Source of the DNA: Pseudoalteromonas luteoviolacea
GTDB lineage: Bacteria > Pseudomonadota > Gammaproteobacteria > Enterobacterales > Alteromonadaceae
Direction: 5' to 3'
NCBI RefSeq assembly: GCF_001696455.1
Contig: NZ_MAUJ01000001.1
Location: 992,001 to 1,056,000 of the forward strand
DNA length: 64,000 bases
Positions 55,275 to 63,967 of the stretch are shown here, piece after piece. The notes beneath the pieces are model-generated. The model did not search any database, had not been told where the DNA came from, and saw nothing but the letters and a program-made list of their open reading frames with translations. A program made the translations under genes and the position numbers. The first letter of the stretch is position 1. Every line of letters starts with the position of its first letter.

Positions 55275-58241
55275 TTACTGAAAGCTGTATCTCACGCCTA
55301 AGGTATACCTAGGCCCGTACTGCCTCGCGAATAAGAACTGGCGCTCGTATCGACCAAAGCCTTGTTCAGTTTCATCGTTGAGATTTATACCCTCAAAGAA
55401 AACCGTCCAGCGCTCGTCGATGTCGTAATTCACACTGGCATCTAACTGGGCATATGATTTAGCAAACTGAGGTGGATTGTCAGCAGAGCCTTGGTCTTGA
55501 CCTACGCCTATCAAGTATTCATCACGCCAAGCATAAGTGAGTTTGATAGATAGTCCGTCTTTCTCATAAAACACTTGCGCGTTAGCTGAATCACTCAAGC
55601 CTGTGAGCGGTGTTTGCTGTTCTAGACTGTTGACATCAAACTCCACGTCTCCATCTACAAACGTTGCATTTAGTCCAATGCCAAAGCCACTCTCACCAAA
55701 CACATGCTGAAATGCCACTTCGAAACCGTCCACTTTTTTAGTGTCAGGCGCATTAAATGGCTTAGTTATTTTCCACACTAATAATGGGTCGTCACCCGCG
55801 GGCTCAATGTAACCTTGCTCATTCAACACTGCGCCATTTGCCTGCATTTGTAGAAATATCGCATCAGTTTTTGCCTGCTCGCCACGCGCTTCAATATCAG
55901 CTACAGCTTGATTCCATCTCGGTCCAAGGTAAATATCATTAAAGCCATCAATGGTTGTTTCGTTGACCTGACTACCGATGAAGTTTTTAACTGATTTTTT
56001 GAAGTACCCGATTGCTGCATAACTACTTTCATCGTAATAGTATTCAAGACTTAAATCTAAGTTGGTTGACTCAAAAGGTTTTAAATTGGTATTGCCTTCA
56101 CTTCCATTACGAGAGCCTATCTTTGGACTTGTTGATAGCACTCTACCACCAGACAAATCACCAAGCGGCGCACGTGTGATTGTTTTCCCCCAAGATACAC
56201 GACCGACTAGCTCTTCAGTCATATCAACTTTAATGTCAATCATAGGCAGTAGTACATCGTGTCGACCTTCGGAGGTGTATTCACTATTATCTGGTAAGTA
56301 CTGTGTATGCCACTCGCTGCCGCCTAACCACCATACCGATACAGGGATTGGCTGCTTGTCGACACTGGTTACATCAGTTTCTTCGTATCGAACGCCAAGG
56401 TTCAAGAACACAGGTAAAGACGCAACCTCAAACTCCCAAGCACTTTGAATATAAAAGCTTGTTGTCTCTTCTTGAACAGAGCTTTGAGAGAACGTTCCTA
56501 GGTCATGATAGGCGGTTGTCGCAAAATAGTCGTCGCCACCTAACACGTCGTTTGTTAAAAACGCTTCAGACCGCGCGACTACTTCATCAAAGCTAAACGT
56601 GTAATAGTAATTAGGGTTTAAGTTTGCGCCACCGCTGGCAAATGCATCCAAGAATCCATTGGTATTATTTCTGACAAACATACTGTCAGGGAAAAGTTGT
56701 GGCCAAGACGGGTTAAACAAAAAACCGCCGATTAAACCGCTCCATGCATTGGAGCCGCCCATAGTTTGGTCCGTCACGGCAACCCCAAATTTGACATCAA
56801 TGAGTGGAATATCAAAACGATCATTTTCCCATACCGTATCTATTTGAAGCTGCTGAACCTCTGATTTACCAGGAGAATGAACAAATTGACTAAAGTGGGA
56901 GTCAATTTCACTTTCAAGCAAGGTTGTTGAGCCATTTAACCAATGAATTTGCGCATGCGGAACATCGCCCGTGCGATAATCATAGGTTTTAGTTCTTAAC
57001 TGATCTGACCCCAACACTAAAGCGCCTTCACTGCCAATGCCCTTATCTACGCCATTATCTGTTTCGCTCGAAGAGTCGTGATAGTCAACAGAAACATGCC
57101 ATGCATCGCTGATTTGCCAATCAATATTAATTCCGGCTGACTTTTCAATGACCTCAGTTGTGGAACGCGAAGCCGTAAATGAGCCATCATTGCCGCTGAT
57201 ATCGGCAAAAACCGCAGTGCCATTTTCATCTAACTCATACGCGTTAATATTTCCGCCATATTCATTCCACATCCCCCAGCCTATGCCATTTTTACCCGTC
57301 ACTGCTTTGGTATGGGTGTAATCTACTGATAGTACTAAGTCGTCGCTCGGTGCATATTGAAAAACAATATGGCCATTGGTTCTGTCCCTTTCTAAATCTT
57401 CAATGCCATAGTTCATATCACGGGGGAAAAAGTAGTCTCCGACTCTGTTACCCTCGCTATCAAGCGGCCTTGGATCAATCACCTTGCTTTGGTCGATATT
57501 ACTGGGCAAGTCCACATTGGCCTGCCAGCCTTGAATATGAGCTTGCTGCTTCTGAAAATCGCGTTCATGATGCGTGAGAGAAAATGACACCCCAAGCGTG
57601 TCGTCAACGAAAGTATTTGAGTAAAGCGCAGAAAGCTCTGGGGTTAAATCATCGTTCTCAACATTTGATGAGTCATGAATCGCCTTCGCAGAAACGGTAT
57701 AACGCTCCCCCGGACTTGCAAGAGGCTTTCTGGTCACAATATTGACTGTGGCACCAAGCCCACCACTGGGATTTTCTGCGCGCGCAGTTTTAAAAACCTC
57801 TAACGCCATAACACCGTCTGCAGACAAGTTTTCTAGGTTGTATGACCTTGAATTACCCGTACCCGGCATTTGTCGGCCATTTAACGTAATCAAGTTAAAG
57901 TCAGGACCAAAACCCCTAACCGTAATTTGAGATCCTTCACCGTTGCTACGACTAACCGCAACACCGGTAATACGCTGTAAAGATTCAGCCAAGTTGGTAT
58001 CAGGGAATTTGCCCATTTCCTCAGCTGAAATCGCATCCACAACACCTGATGCACTTCTTTTTAGATTCATTGCACGGGTCAAACTTCCCTTAATGCCACG
58101 GATCTCGATCACTTCTATTTCTGGGTTTTGTTCTTCTGCCGTTAAATTAGACGCTGATTGCTCCTCAGCATACGCTTTTCCTGATAGAGCTAATGCGACA
58201 CACAAAGCCACGCGCGAAGATACAAATTGAACTTGTTTCAT
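55275..58241 (-). CDS. TonB-dependent outer-membrane receptor for glucan oligosaccharides
   Basis: A 988-residue protein. The signal peptide ends AYA-EEQ. The plug domain (about 45-165) holds IEVIEIRGIKGSLTRAMNLK, FPDTNLAESLQRITGVAVSR and ITVRGFGPDFNLITLNGRQ; this is the oligosaccharide-type TonB receptor of Alteromonadales and Xanthomonads. A 22-strand barrel follows and ends with an aromatic C-terminal RYSFQ. No signalling N-terminal extension is present. It lies directly after the GH16 gene (60 bp, with a short GGGGG/CCCCC hairpin at 58268-58286) and should import the oligosaccharides GH16 makes. Confidence 0.93.
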   Translation of the reverse strand: MKQVQFVSSRVALCVALALSGKAYAEEQSASNLTAEEQNPEIEVIEIRGIKGSLTRAMNLKRSASGVVDAISAEEMGKFPDTNLAESLQRITGVAVSRSNGEGSQITVRGFGPDFNLITLNGRQMPGTGNSRSYNLENLSADGVMALEVFKTARAENPSGGLGATVNIVTRKPLASPGERYTVSAKAIHDSSNVENDDLTPELSALYSNTFVDDTLGVSFSLTHHERDFQKQQAHIQGWQANVDLPSNIDQSKVIDPRPLDSEGNRVGDYFFPRDMNYGIEDLERDRTNGHIVFQYAPSDDLVLSVDYTHTKAVTGKNGIGWGMWNEYGGNINAYELDENGTAVFADISGNDGSFTASRSTTEVIEKSAGINIDWQISDAWHVSVDYHDSSSETDNGVDKGIGSEGALVLGSDQLRTKTYDYRTGDVPHAQIHWLNGSTTLLESEIDSHFSQFVHSPGKSEVQQLQIDTVWENDRFDIPLIDVKFGVAVTDQTMGGSNAWSGLIGGFLFNPSWPQLFPDSMFVRNNTNGFLDAFASGGANLNPNYYYTFSFDEVVARSEAFLTNDVLGGDDYFATTAYHDLGTFSQSSVQEETTSFYIQSAWEFEVASLPVFLNLGVRYEETDVTSVDKQPIPVSVWWLGGSEWHTQYLPDNSEYTSEGRHDVLLPMIDIKVDMTEELVGRVSWGKTITRAPLGDLSGGRVLSTSPKIGSRNGSEGNTNLKPFESTNLDLSLEYYYDESSYAAIGYFKKSVKNFIGSQVNETTIDGFNDIYLGPRWNQAVADIEARGEQAKTDAIFLQMQANGAVLNEQGYIEPAGDDPLLVWKITKPFNAPDTKKVDGFEVAFQHVFGESGFGIGLNATFVDGDVEFDVNSLEQQTPLTGLSDSANAQVFYEKDGLSIKLTYAWRDEYLIGVGQDQGSADNPPQFAKSYAQLDASVNYDIDERWTVFFEGINLNDETEQGFGRYERQFLFARQYGPRYTLGVRYSFQ

Positions 58242-58301
58242 AACTAACCTACTAAATTCTCTGTTCTGGGGGAAAAGTGCTCCCCCCTTGTATTTGCCGC
58301 G

Positions 58302-60380
58302 TTACGGCACCGTGATTTCTGCGTTATCAATCCTGTAAACAGCACCTTCACCTGTGCCCCATGCTGGAAAAACCATAACGACATTGATTTTTGATAGATC
58401 TAATCCTGCGTCAGCTAAAGCTTGCAAAGAGTATGTGTACGTTTGCCACTGCCCGACTTCTGGCGCTTGTGCTTCGGTACTTGAGCTCAAATCCAGTTCT
58501 ACAGCGGTTTCGGCATCCAGTGATTCAATTTTGAATTTCCAAGTACTACTCGCATCATTCGGAGCATTGACTACTTTCAAGTCAAATCGGACAACACCCC
58601 CTGTGAGTAAAGCGCTGGCGTCAAAGTGTGCGCCTTCGTTTGCAAGAAACCCCATCACCGTCGGCTCTGCGCCGATTGAAAATTCAGCCGTGGCACCATG
58701 TTCAGCATCATCTTGTTGCTCCGAAGGGGTCGAACCACCGCAGCAATCCCAAATGGGCCAGTTGCTGTTTTGCCCGTCTTTGAATAAAGTCAGAGATTGT
58801 GGCTGAGGTACTGAGCTTTGGTTGTAAATAAGTACGTTGTCTAGTCTAAATACGGCACCTTCGCCAGTTCCCCAAGCAGGAAACACCATCACAACATCAA
58901 TCGCAGTGACATCTAACCCTGCAGCGACCAGACTCTGCAAAGAATATGTGTACGTTTGCCATTGACCAATCTCAGGCGCTTTACCCTCAATGCTTGCTGA
59001 TAGGTCAAGCTCTACCGCTGTAGTCGCATCCATAGATTCAATCTTAAACTTCCAAACAGAGTCAGCGTTCGCAGGCGCATTGACGACCTTCATTTCGAAT
59101 TGAATCACACCGGATTGTAAAAAGGCGGCGCTGTCGAGATACACCCCATCATCTGCAAACAAACCTACCACGGTTGGTTCAGCGCCAATGGTATATTCGG
59201 CAGTCATACCGTGTTGCGCGTCGTCATTTACAATCATTGGTGTCGTGCCACCACAACAATCCCATAGCGACCATTGTGCGAGTACATCATCTTGAAATAG
59301 CACATGCCCTTCGAAAGCAGGTGCTTCAGTTGGTTGATAGAATTTTAAATTGTCTACGCGATAAAGTGCGCCCTCGCCCGTGCCCCAAGCTGGGAAAATC
59401 ATCACGACGTCAATTGCACTTACATCTAAACCTGCAGTTGCTAAATCAGCCAGTTTAAACGTATAGGTTTGCCATTCACCCGTTACAGGTGCTAGTCCCT
59501 CGATGCTGTTAGTAAGATCCAGCTCTGCCGCCGTCTCTGCGTTATTACTTTCTATCTTTAATTTCCAAACAGATTCCGAGTTATCAGGCGCATTGACGAC
59601 TTTCATTTCGAATTGAAACATACCATCGGCAAACATAGACGAGGCGTCAAATGGCATTGGAGAAACACCCTCTTCGATATTATCGACACGCGAGATAAAG
59701 CCTAATACAGTTGGTTCACTGCCCACAGAAAACTCGGCGACATTACCATGCTCAGCGTCATCTTCTACTATTTGTGGTGTTGTACCGCCGCAACAATCCC
59801 ACAAAGGCCATGCTGGATTCACAGCCTCTTCAAAAATAACAAAAGATTGAGGTACCGACACATTATCACTGGCAATACGCATGTTAGTAACTTGGTATAC
59901 CGCACCTTCACCACTGCCCCAGGTTGGAAAAATCATTACTGCATCGATTGCACTCAGGCTAAGGCCACCATTAGCCAGCGCTTGTAATGGAAACGTATAC
60001 GTTTGCCACTGGCCAAGTGTAGGCACTTGGCCTTCAACGCTGGTGGTTAATGGCACTTCAACGGCCGAAGACGCATCAACGCTCTCAACTTTTAACAACC
60101 ACGGCGTATCAGCAGCGCTTGGCAAACTCACGACCTTCATATCAAAGCTCAGCGTGCCGCTACTGAGCAGTGGGCTTGCATCAAAGGGCGTAGCTGTGCC
60201 CGCTTCATCAGTAATAAATGCCTCGCGAGAAATGAATCCATTCACGGTTGGGCTTTCTCCAACCATAAACTCGTAGACTGTGCCTTTTTCTGCATCCTCG
60301 ACTAAGCCAGGTGTAGAGCCCCCACAACAATCCCAAGCCGGCCAATTTGGATTTGGCGTGCCAGTAAAGATATCTAGATT
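58302..60380 (-). repeat. Four tandem WDCCGG modules in the GH16 protein
   Basis: The codons for WDCCGG occur near 60320, 59789, 59250 and 58737, so the unit repeats every 513-539 bp. Each copy has WDCCGG(S/T)TP, then DDAEHG-x-x-AEF-like, EPTVxGF, a block of the form FDMKVVNAP-x-W-x-KIES-x-TAxELDL, then GQWQTYTYSLQAL and VMVFPAWGTGEGAVYR. The copies are similar but not identical in DNA, so they are old duplications. The pattern suggests beta-sandwich carbohydrate-binding modules; the name is inference. Confidence 0.85.
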
Positions 60381-61475
60381 CTGAGCAATGCCAGAAGAAG
60401 GAGGAATTGGTGTGGGTGCTTTGCCCTCCACCAATGCGTCATCTAAGCTGTCAAACCCACCGCGGACGGTGTCGCAACCTTTACCGGTTTCCGGGTTGAT
60501 TTGGCATTGATACACACGCACATAATCGATTTCAAAATGTTGACCATCGGCAAAGGCAGACGCATCGACACCTAATTCATTGACACTTTCTGGCCAATTT
60601 CCACCTACCGCAAGATTGAGCAACATATGGAATTCTTGGTCATATGGCGCATTGTCCCAATGGGTTTCTAACTCGCCAGAATCTTGCCCAAAATACTCTG
60701 CGAACCATCCGCGATAAATGAGCCCAACGGCGTCGCCATCACCATTATAAAGCGCTTGCGAACGGCGCTGAGTTTGGTAAAGGTGGCCATCTACATACCA
60801 ACGAATTTCCCCTTCTTGCCACTCAATCGCATAAGTGTGAAAGTCATCAGCGGGATTCATCTCATTGGGCAAAAGATATTCTTTACCACTTGATTCGTTG
60901 TCTGGCCAATCTTTGCCATAATGCAATGTGCCATATACATGGCGCTCTAAAGTCCCATCTTTTCGTTTTGCTTTTAGGTTAACCGACTCAACAACATCAA
61001 TTTCACCAGATTTTGGCCACCCACCATATACTTCATCCGTTGGTAAAAGCCAAAATGCTGGCCAACTTCCCTGGCCAGATGGCAATTTTGCACGAACTTC
61101 AAAACGTCCATACTTGAAATCTGCTTTGTTTTTTGAACTCAATCTCGCTGATGTATAGGGCTTTTGCTCTCCATCTGCGGCGGGTAGAGCCACAATATGA
61201 AGAATGCCATCTTCGACATAAGAATTCTCATTGCTATCTGTATAACACTGTTGTTCATTGTTGCCGCCGCCGTCACAATTGACTTCATGCAGCCATTTAT
61301 TGGCATCAATGGTGTCTGTGTCGAACTCATCACTCCATACGAGTTGCCAATCAGATACGGGAACTTCTGGTGATATTTGGCTGGTATCAGTGTTCGTTTC
61401 AGCGCCCCCGCCACACCCTTGCAGTGTCGCACTCAGCAGGCAAACGCCAAACACTTGGTTTACTGTTGGTTTCAT
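58302..61475 (-). CDS. GH16 endo-beta-1,3-glucanase lipoprotein with four C-terminal modules
   Basis: A 1057-residue protein from ATG 61475 (MKPTVNQVFGV) behind GGAAG. Lipobox Cys21 (LSATLQGC) anchors it, probably at the outer membrane. The GH16 domain (about 42-330) has the laminarinase catalytic motif SGEIDVVES with Glu158, Asp160 and Glu163, and GQGSWPAFWLLP. After a proline-rich linker (about 350-365) come four tandem modules of about 170-180 residues, each opening with WxxWDCCGGxTP. The domain should cut beta-1,3-glucan at the surface. First gene of the TonB-receptor operon, downstream of a LytTR regulator and behind a perfect 18-bp inverted repeat. Confidence 0.93.
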   Translation of the reverse strand: MKPTVNQVFGVCLLSATLQGCGGGAETNTDTSQISPEVPVSDWQLVWSDEFDTDTIDANKWLHEVNCDGGGNNEQQCYTDSNENSYVEDGILHIVALPAADGEQKPYTSARLSSKNKADFKYGRFEVRAKLPSGQGSWPAFWLLPTDEVYGGWPKSGEIDVVESVNLKAKRKDGTLERHVYGTLHYGKDWPDNESSGKEYLLPNEMNPADDFHTYAIEWQEGEIRWYVDGHLYQTQRRSQALYNGDGDAVGLIYRGWFAEYFGQDSGELETHWDNAPYDQEFHMLLNLAVGGNWPESVNELGVDASAFADGQHFEIDYVRVYQCQINPETGKGCDTVRGGFDSLDDALVEGKAPTPIPPSSGIAQNLDIFTGTPNPNWPAWDCCGGSTPGLVEDAEKGTVYEFMVGESPTVNGFISREAFITDEAGTATPFDASPLLSSGTLSFDMKVVSLPSAADTPWLLKVESVDASSAVEVPLTTSVEGQVPTLGQWQTYTFPLQALANGGLSLSAIDAVMIFPTWGSGEGAVYQVTNMRIASDNVSVPQSFVIFEEAVNPAWPLWDCCGGTTPQIVEDDAEHGNVAEFSVGSEPTVLGFISRVDNIEEGVSPMPFDASSMFADGMFQFEMKVVNAPDNSESVWKLKIESNNAETAAELDLTNSIEGLAPVTGEWQTYTFKLADLATAGLDVSAIDVVMIFPAWGTGEGALYRVDNLKFYQPTEAPAFEGHVLFQDDVLAQWSLWDCCGGTTPMIVNDDAQHGMTAEYTIGAEPTVVGLFADDGVYLDSAAFLQSGVIQFEMKVVNAPANADSVWKFKIESMDATTAVELDLSASIEGKAPEIGQWQTYTYSLQSLVAAGLDVTAIDVVMVFPAWGTGEGAVFRLDNVLIYNQSSVPQPQSLTLFKDGQNSNWPIWDCCGGSTPSEQQDDAEHGATAEFSIGAEPTVMGFLANEGAHFDASALLTGGVVRFDLKVVNAPNDASSTWKFKIESLDAETAVELDLSSSTEAQAPEVGQWQTYTYSLQALADAGLDLSKINVVMVFPAWGTGEGAVYRIDNAEITVP

Positions 61476-61493
61476 TTCATCACTTCCACATTT

Positions 61494-61540
61494 GCTCACA
61501 GTGTGATGTTCACCTTAAAAGCGAACATCACACTGTGAGC
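61494..61540. repeat. 18-bp perfect inverted repeat upstream of GH16
   Basis: GCTCACAGTGTGATGTTC (61494-61511) and its exact complement (61523-61540) with an 11-nt spacer. It ends about 8 bp before the GH16 ribosome binding site. On the minus strand no T-run follows, so it is not a simple terminator. It could be an operator or an mRNA hairpin controlling translation of GH16. Confidence 0.75.
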
Positions 61541-61572
61541 CTTGGCACATTTATCGTTGTCATTTGGCCAAA

Positions 61573-61591
61573 TGCATTTATTTTAAATGCA
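61573..61591. promoter_or_regulatory. AT-rich dyad in the GH16 promoter region
   Basis: TGCATTTA-TTT-TAAATGCA, perfect 8-bp arms, about 100 bp upstream of the GH16 start. A possible operator or part of the promoter. Confidence 0.4.
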
Positions 61592-61663
61592 AATTAAAAA
61601 TGTAAATTTGGCAGTTAAAATATTGATAGAAAGATAATATTGTGACAATTAAAATGCGCTATC

Positions 61664-61703
61664 GCGGTGCAATTTTGCGTCAATGCTGGTGCAGTTGCAC
61701 CGC
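61664..61703. promoter_or_regulatory. Second dyad upstream of GH16
   Basis: GCGGTGCAA (61664-61672) and TTGCACCGC (61695-61703) with a 22-bp spacer that also contains GGTGCAG. It lies between the lytR-like gene stop (61751) and the GH16 gene. It may be a terminator for the regulatory pair or a binding site for the LytTR regulator. Confidence 0.45.
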
Positions 61704-61750
61704 GCACGATAAGACGAAACAATTACACGATGAAATGTGAGACATAAGGG

Positions 61751-62593
61751 TTACAAAAATGCATCCCCCACCCGTGATTTCAACAATGACTTCAATGCGT
61801 CACTATAATTTCGGCTCACTTTAAGCCTAATATCTCCCCCTAAATCCAACATCGATTCATTATTTTTAAGTGTGGTAAAACTTTTAACAAAATTCACATT
61901 TACTAGGGTAGATTTGTGGATCCGCGCAAACGATCCGTTATCGAGCTCTTCGCTGAGGCGCTTGAGCGTGATCCGCACAACGTAGTTTTCCTTCTCTGTG
62001 TGAATACACATGTAGTCTCCGGCAGCATCGACCCACATAATGTCGTCAACACGCAAGAACACTTGCTCGTTATCGTGGTTTTTGATCAGTAATTCATGTC
62101 TCGGTTTCGTTGGAAATGGCGCACTTTCTTTATCAAGCCACTCTTGTAACTGCGCAATACTCAACCCAGAAGATTCACCTAATGCTTTTAACAACTTGGC
62201 TTTTTCTTCACTTTTAGGCGTATGTTTTGACTCAGCAAGGGTGTCGCGTATTCTATCCACCGTTTTTTTCAATCTGCCCAGATTTACGGGCTTCATTAAA
62301 TAATCCAACGCGTTGAGTTCGAAAGCCTCAATCGCATAATCGCTGTATGCGCTGACAAATACAACCAGAGGCATGGTGTCTGATTGCAGCCCTTGAACCA
62401 CTTCAAGGCCACTGAGCCCCGGCAATCTTAAGTCAATAAAAAGCACGTCAGGTTGATGCTCATGACATAAACGAATTGCATCATCGCCGTCAAACCCTTC
62501 TCCTACCACCTGAATATCAGAGATGTTTTCGAGTCGCAACTTCAACCCCTCTATGGCTAGAGGTTCATCATCAACCAATACCGCTGTAATCAT
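61751..62593 (-). CDS. LytTR-family response regulator
   Basis: A 280-residue protein. The receiver domain (1-120) has VDDEP, phosphoacceptor Asp54 in VLFIDLRLPG, and MKPVN. A helical linker (120-165) leads to the LytTR DNA-binding domain (about 165-270: DIMWVDAAGDYMCIHTEKEN, ARIHKSTLVNVNFVK). It pairs with the LytS-type kinase 14 bp upstream. Immediately downstream lies the glucan operon, which it probably activates through the dyads at 61494-61703. Confidence 0.93.
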   Translation of the reverse strand: MITAVLVDDEPLAIEGLKLRLENISDIQVVGEGFDGDDAIRLCHEHQPDVLFIDLRLPGLSGLEVVQGLQSDTMPLVVFVSAYSDYAIEAFELNALDYLMKPVNLGRLKKTVDRIRDTLAESKHTPKSEEKAKLLKALGESSGLSIAQLQEWLDKESAPFPTKPRHELLIKNHDNEQVFLRVDDIMWVDAAGDYMCIHTEKENYVVRITLKRLSEELDNGSFARIHKSTLVNVNFVKSFTTLKNNESMLDLGGDIRLKVSRNYSDALKSLLKSRVGDAFL

Positions 62594-62607
62594 ATTTAAT
62601 CCAATTC

Positions 62608-63714
62608 TTATTTTTCTATCACAAAAGGAATAACCATCGTGACGCGAGTTTTTGTACTGCCATTCTCAACACTCAGCTGGCATGGCGTATTAAAAAAGGT
62701 GTCTAGACGCTCTTTGGTGTTACTTAAACCAATTCCAAACCCTTTCTCATAGGGTTTATCTGATTCCCCACCTTCATTTTCTACCAAGATCTCTAACTGC
62801 GCCTCGTGTTTAGTCACGCTAATATCTATGACATTTTGTTTTTTTCTCGCCTCAACACCGTATTTAATCGCATTTTCGACGATTGGCTGCAATATTAATG
62901 GTGGCAGCCTTGCCTGTTTTGAGTATGGGTCTACGTCATAATTTACATTGAGTCGCTCGCAAAAACGCACCTTCTCTATACTCAAGTATAAATCTAACAG
63001 TTCAAGTTCTTTGCCAAGATAGCTGGCATCTGATGCGTCATGCTCAAGCGATGCACGAAAGAAATCACAGAGTTTGTCTAACATCTCTTGTGCCATGTCA
63101 TTCTCCTTTTTCATAATCAAAGTAGAAATGGCATTCATCGTATTAAACATAAAGTGGGGATTTAACTGATACCGGAGCATCTGAAGTTGGGCATCTTTGG
63201 CGGCTGTTTGGGCTCTGAGCAACATTTCATGCTCTTTTTGCAAACGGGCGTTGTATAACATAATGAAGAATATGGCTGTCCATACAAACATGGTAGAAAC
63301 TGAAAACAAAAACCAGCCGCCAAACTCAAGCATATTGAGCTCTTGATACCAAACTTGATGATAAACAATGGTTTTGTATGATGCCAGCTTGATGACATTA
63401 AACACCAAACCAAGGACAGCGGCGCTAGCAAAACTCGCAATCAAAGTGCGCTTAAGCGGCCAATGTACAATTCGCCTTATAATCGACCACTGTAAGAAAG
63501 ACAAAATGAAGCCACAGATCACCTCAACAGATAAATTAAGCAACTGACCTCTTAAGTTAAAATCGTTGTCGTCAAACTGCGGGTGAATGATGGAAATGAA
63601 CACCACCATTGTATATCCGAGCCACCCAAGGATCTGTAATGACCAAAACTGGTGGCTTTGTTTTGAAAAGGCCTGGAGCGAAATTGTCAGTTCTGACTGG
63701 GTTGGTGTATTCAT
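62608..63714 (-). CDS. LytS-type sensor histidine kinase
   Basis: A 368-residue kinase; ATG 63714 (MNTPTQSEL) is preferred over a GTG at 63759, though neither has a strong ribosome binding site. Four hydrophobic segments lie between about residues 22 and 155, then a short coiled coil (about 160-185), the His_kinase phosphoacceptor in YQLNPHFMFNTMNAIS, and a GHKL ATPase domain with PPLILQPIVENAIKYG and KGFGIGLSNTKERL. No periplasmic sensor domain is visible, so the signal may be sensed in the membrane. The palindrome TGAGCGCGCTCA lies 80 bp upstream. Confidence 0.92.
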   Translation of the reverse strand: MNTPTQSELTISLQAFSKQSHQFWSLQILGWLGYTMVVFISIIHPQFDDNDFNLRGQLLNLSVEVICGFILSFLQWSIIRRIVHWPLKRTLIASFASAAVLGLVFNVIKLASYKTIVYHQVWYQELNMLEFGGWFLFSVSTMFVWTAIFFIMLYNARLQKEHEMLLRAQTAAKDAQLQMLRYQLNPHFMFNTMNAISTLIMKKENDMAQEMLDKLCDFFRASLEHDASDASYLGKELELLDLYLSIEKVRFCERLNVNYDVDPYSKQARLPPLILQPIVENAIKYGVEARKKQNVIDISVTKHEAQLEILVENEGGESDKPYEKGFGIGLSNTKERLDTFFNTPCQLSVENGSTKTRVTMVIPFVIEK

Positions 63715-63793
63715 TATTGTTGTTCGGTGTAAACTCTTCCAATTGCAGTATAAGCGCACACCATAGAGGAACCCAAATCAGCAACAGCATAAT

Positions 63794-63805
63794 TGAGCGC
63801 GCTCA
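63794..63805. promoter_or_regulatory. Third copy of the TetR-type palindrome
   Basis: TGAGCGCGCTCA, extended to the 14-bp palindrome TTGAGCGCGCTCAA here, 80 bp upstream of the kinase gene. It is identical over 12 bp to the twin sites at 10177-10210. The likely meaning is that the TetR regulator at 10294 also acts on the kinase-regulator gene pair. Confidence 0.7.
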
Positions 63806-63902
63806 AATGAAAATTTAAATATATGAATATTATGAATTTATAGAATATCCAAAACAAAAAACAGCTTTACTTGAGTAAGCATTGTGAAAAGTACAAATAA
63901 AA

Positions 63903-63931
63903 ACGCCCCCAACCAAAATGGCCGAGGGCGT
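63903..63931 (-). terminator. Terminator of the gene cut by the right edge
   Basis: ACGCCC (63903-63908) and GGGCGT (63926-63931) with further pairing of CCA and TGG inside; on the minus strand GTTTTTATTT follows. It lies about 35 bp after the stop at 63968. Confidence 0.7.
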
Positions 63932-63967
63932 CTAAAACAGGTAAACCTATTTAAAAGTTAGGGCAAA

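Noticed and set aside
58268..58286. GGGGG/CCCCC hairpin between GH16 and the TonB-receptor gene as a terminator
   Set aside because: No T-run follows on the minus strand and the genes downstream lack another clear promoter. It is more likely a minor mRNA structure in the operon.
59881..60276. A 131-codon plus-strand frame within the GH16 gene
   Set aside because: It is antisense to the repeat modules, and similar shadow frames occur under the other modules, so it follows from the coding strand.
58302..60380. The regular 513-539 bp periodicity as a DNA-level repeat array or CRISPR-like element
   Set aside because: The period is that of tandem protein modules in one reading frame; DNA identity between copies is moderate.
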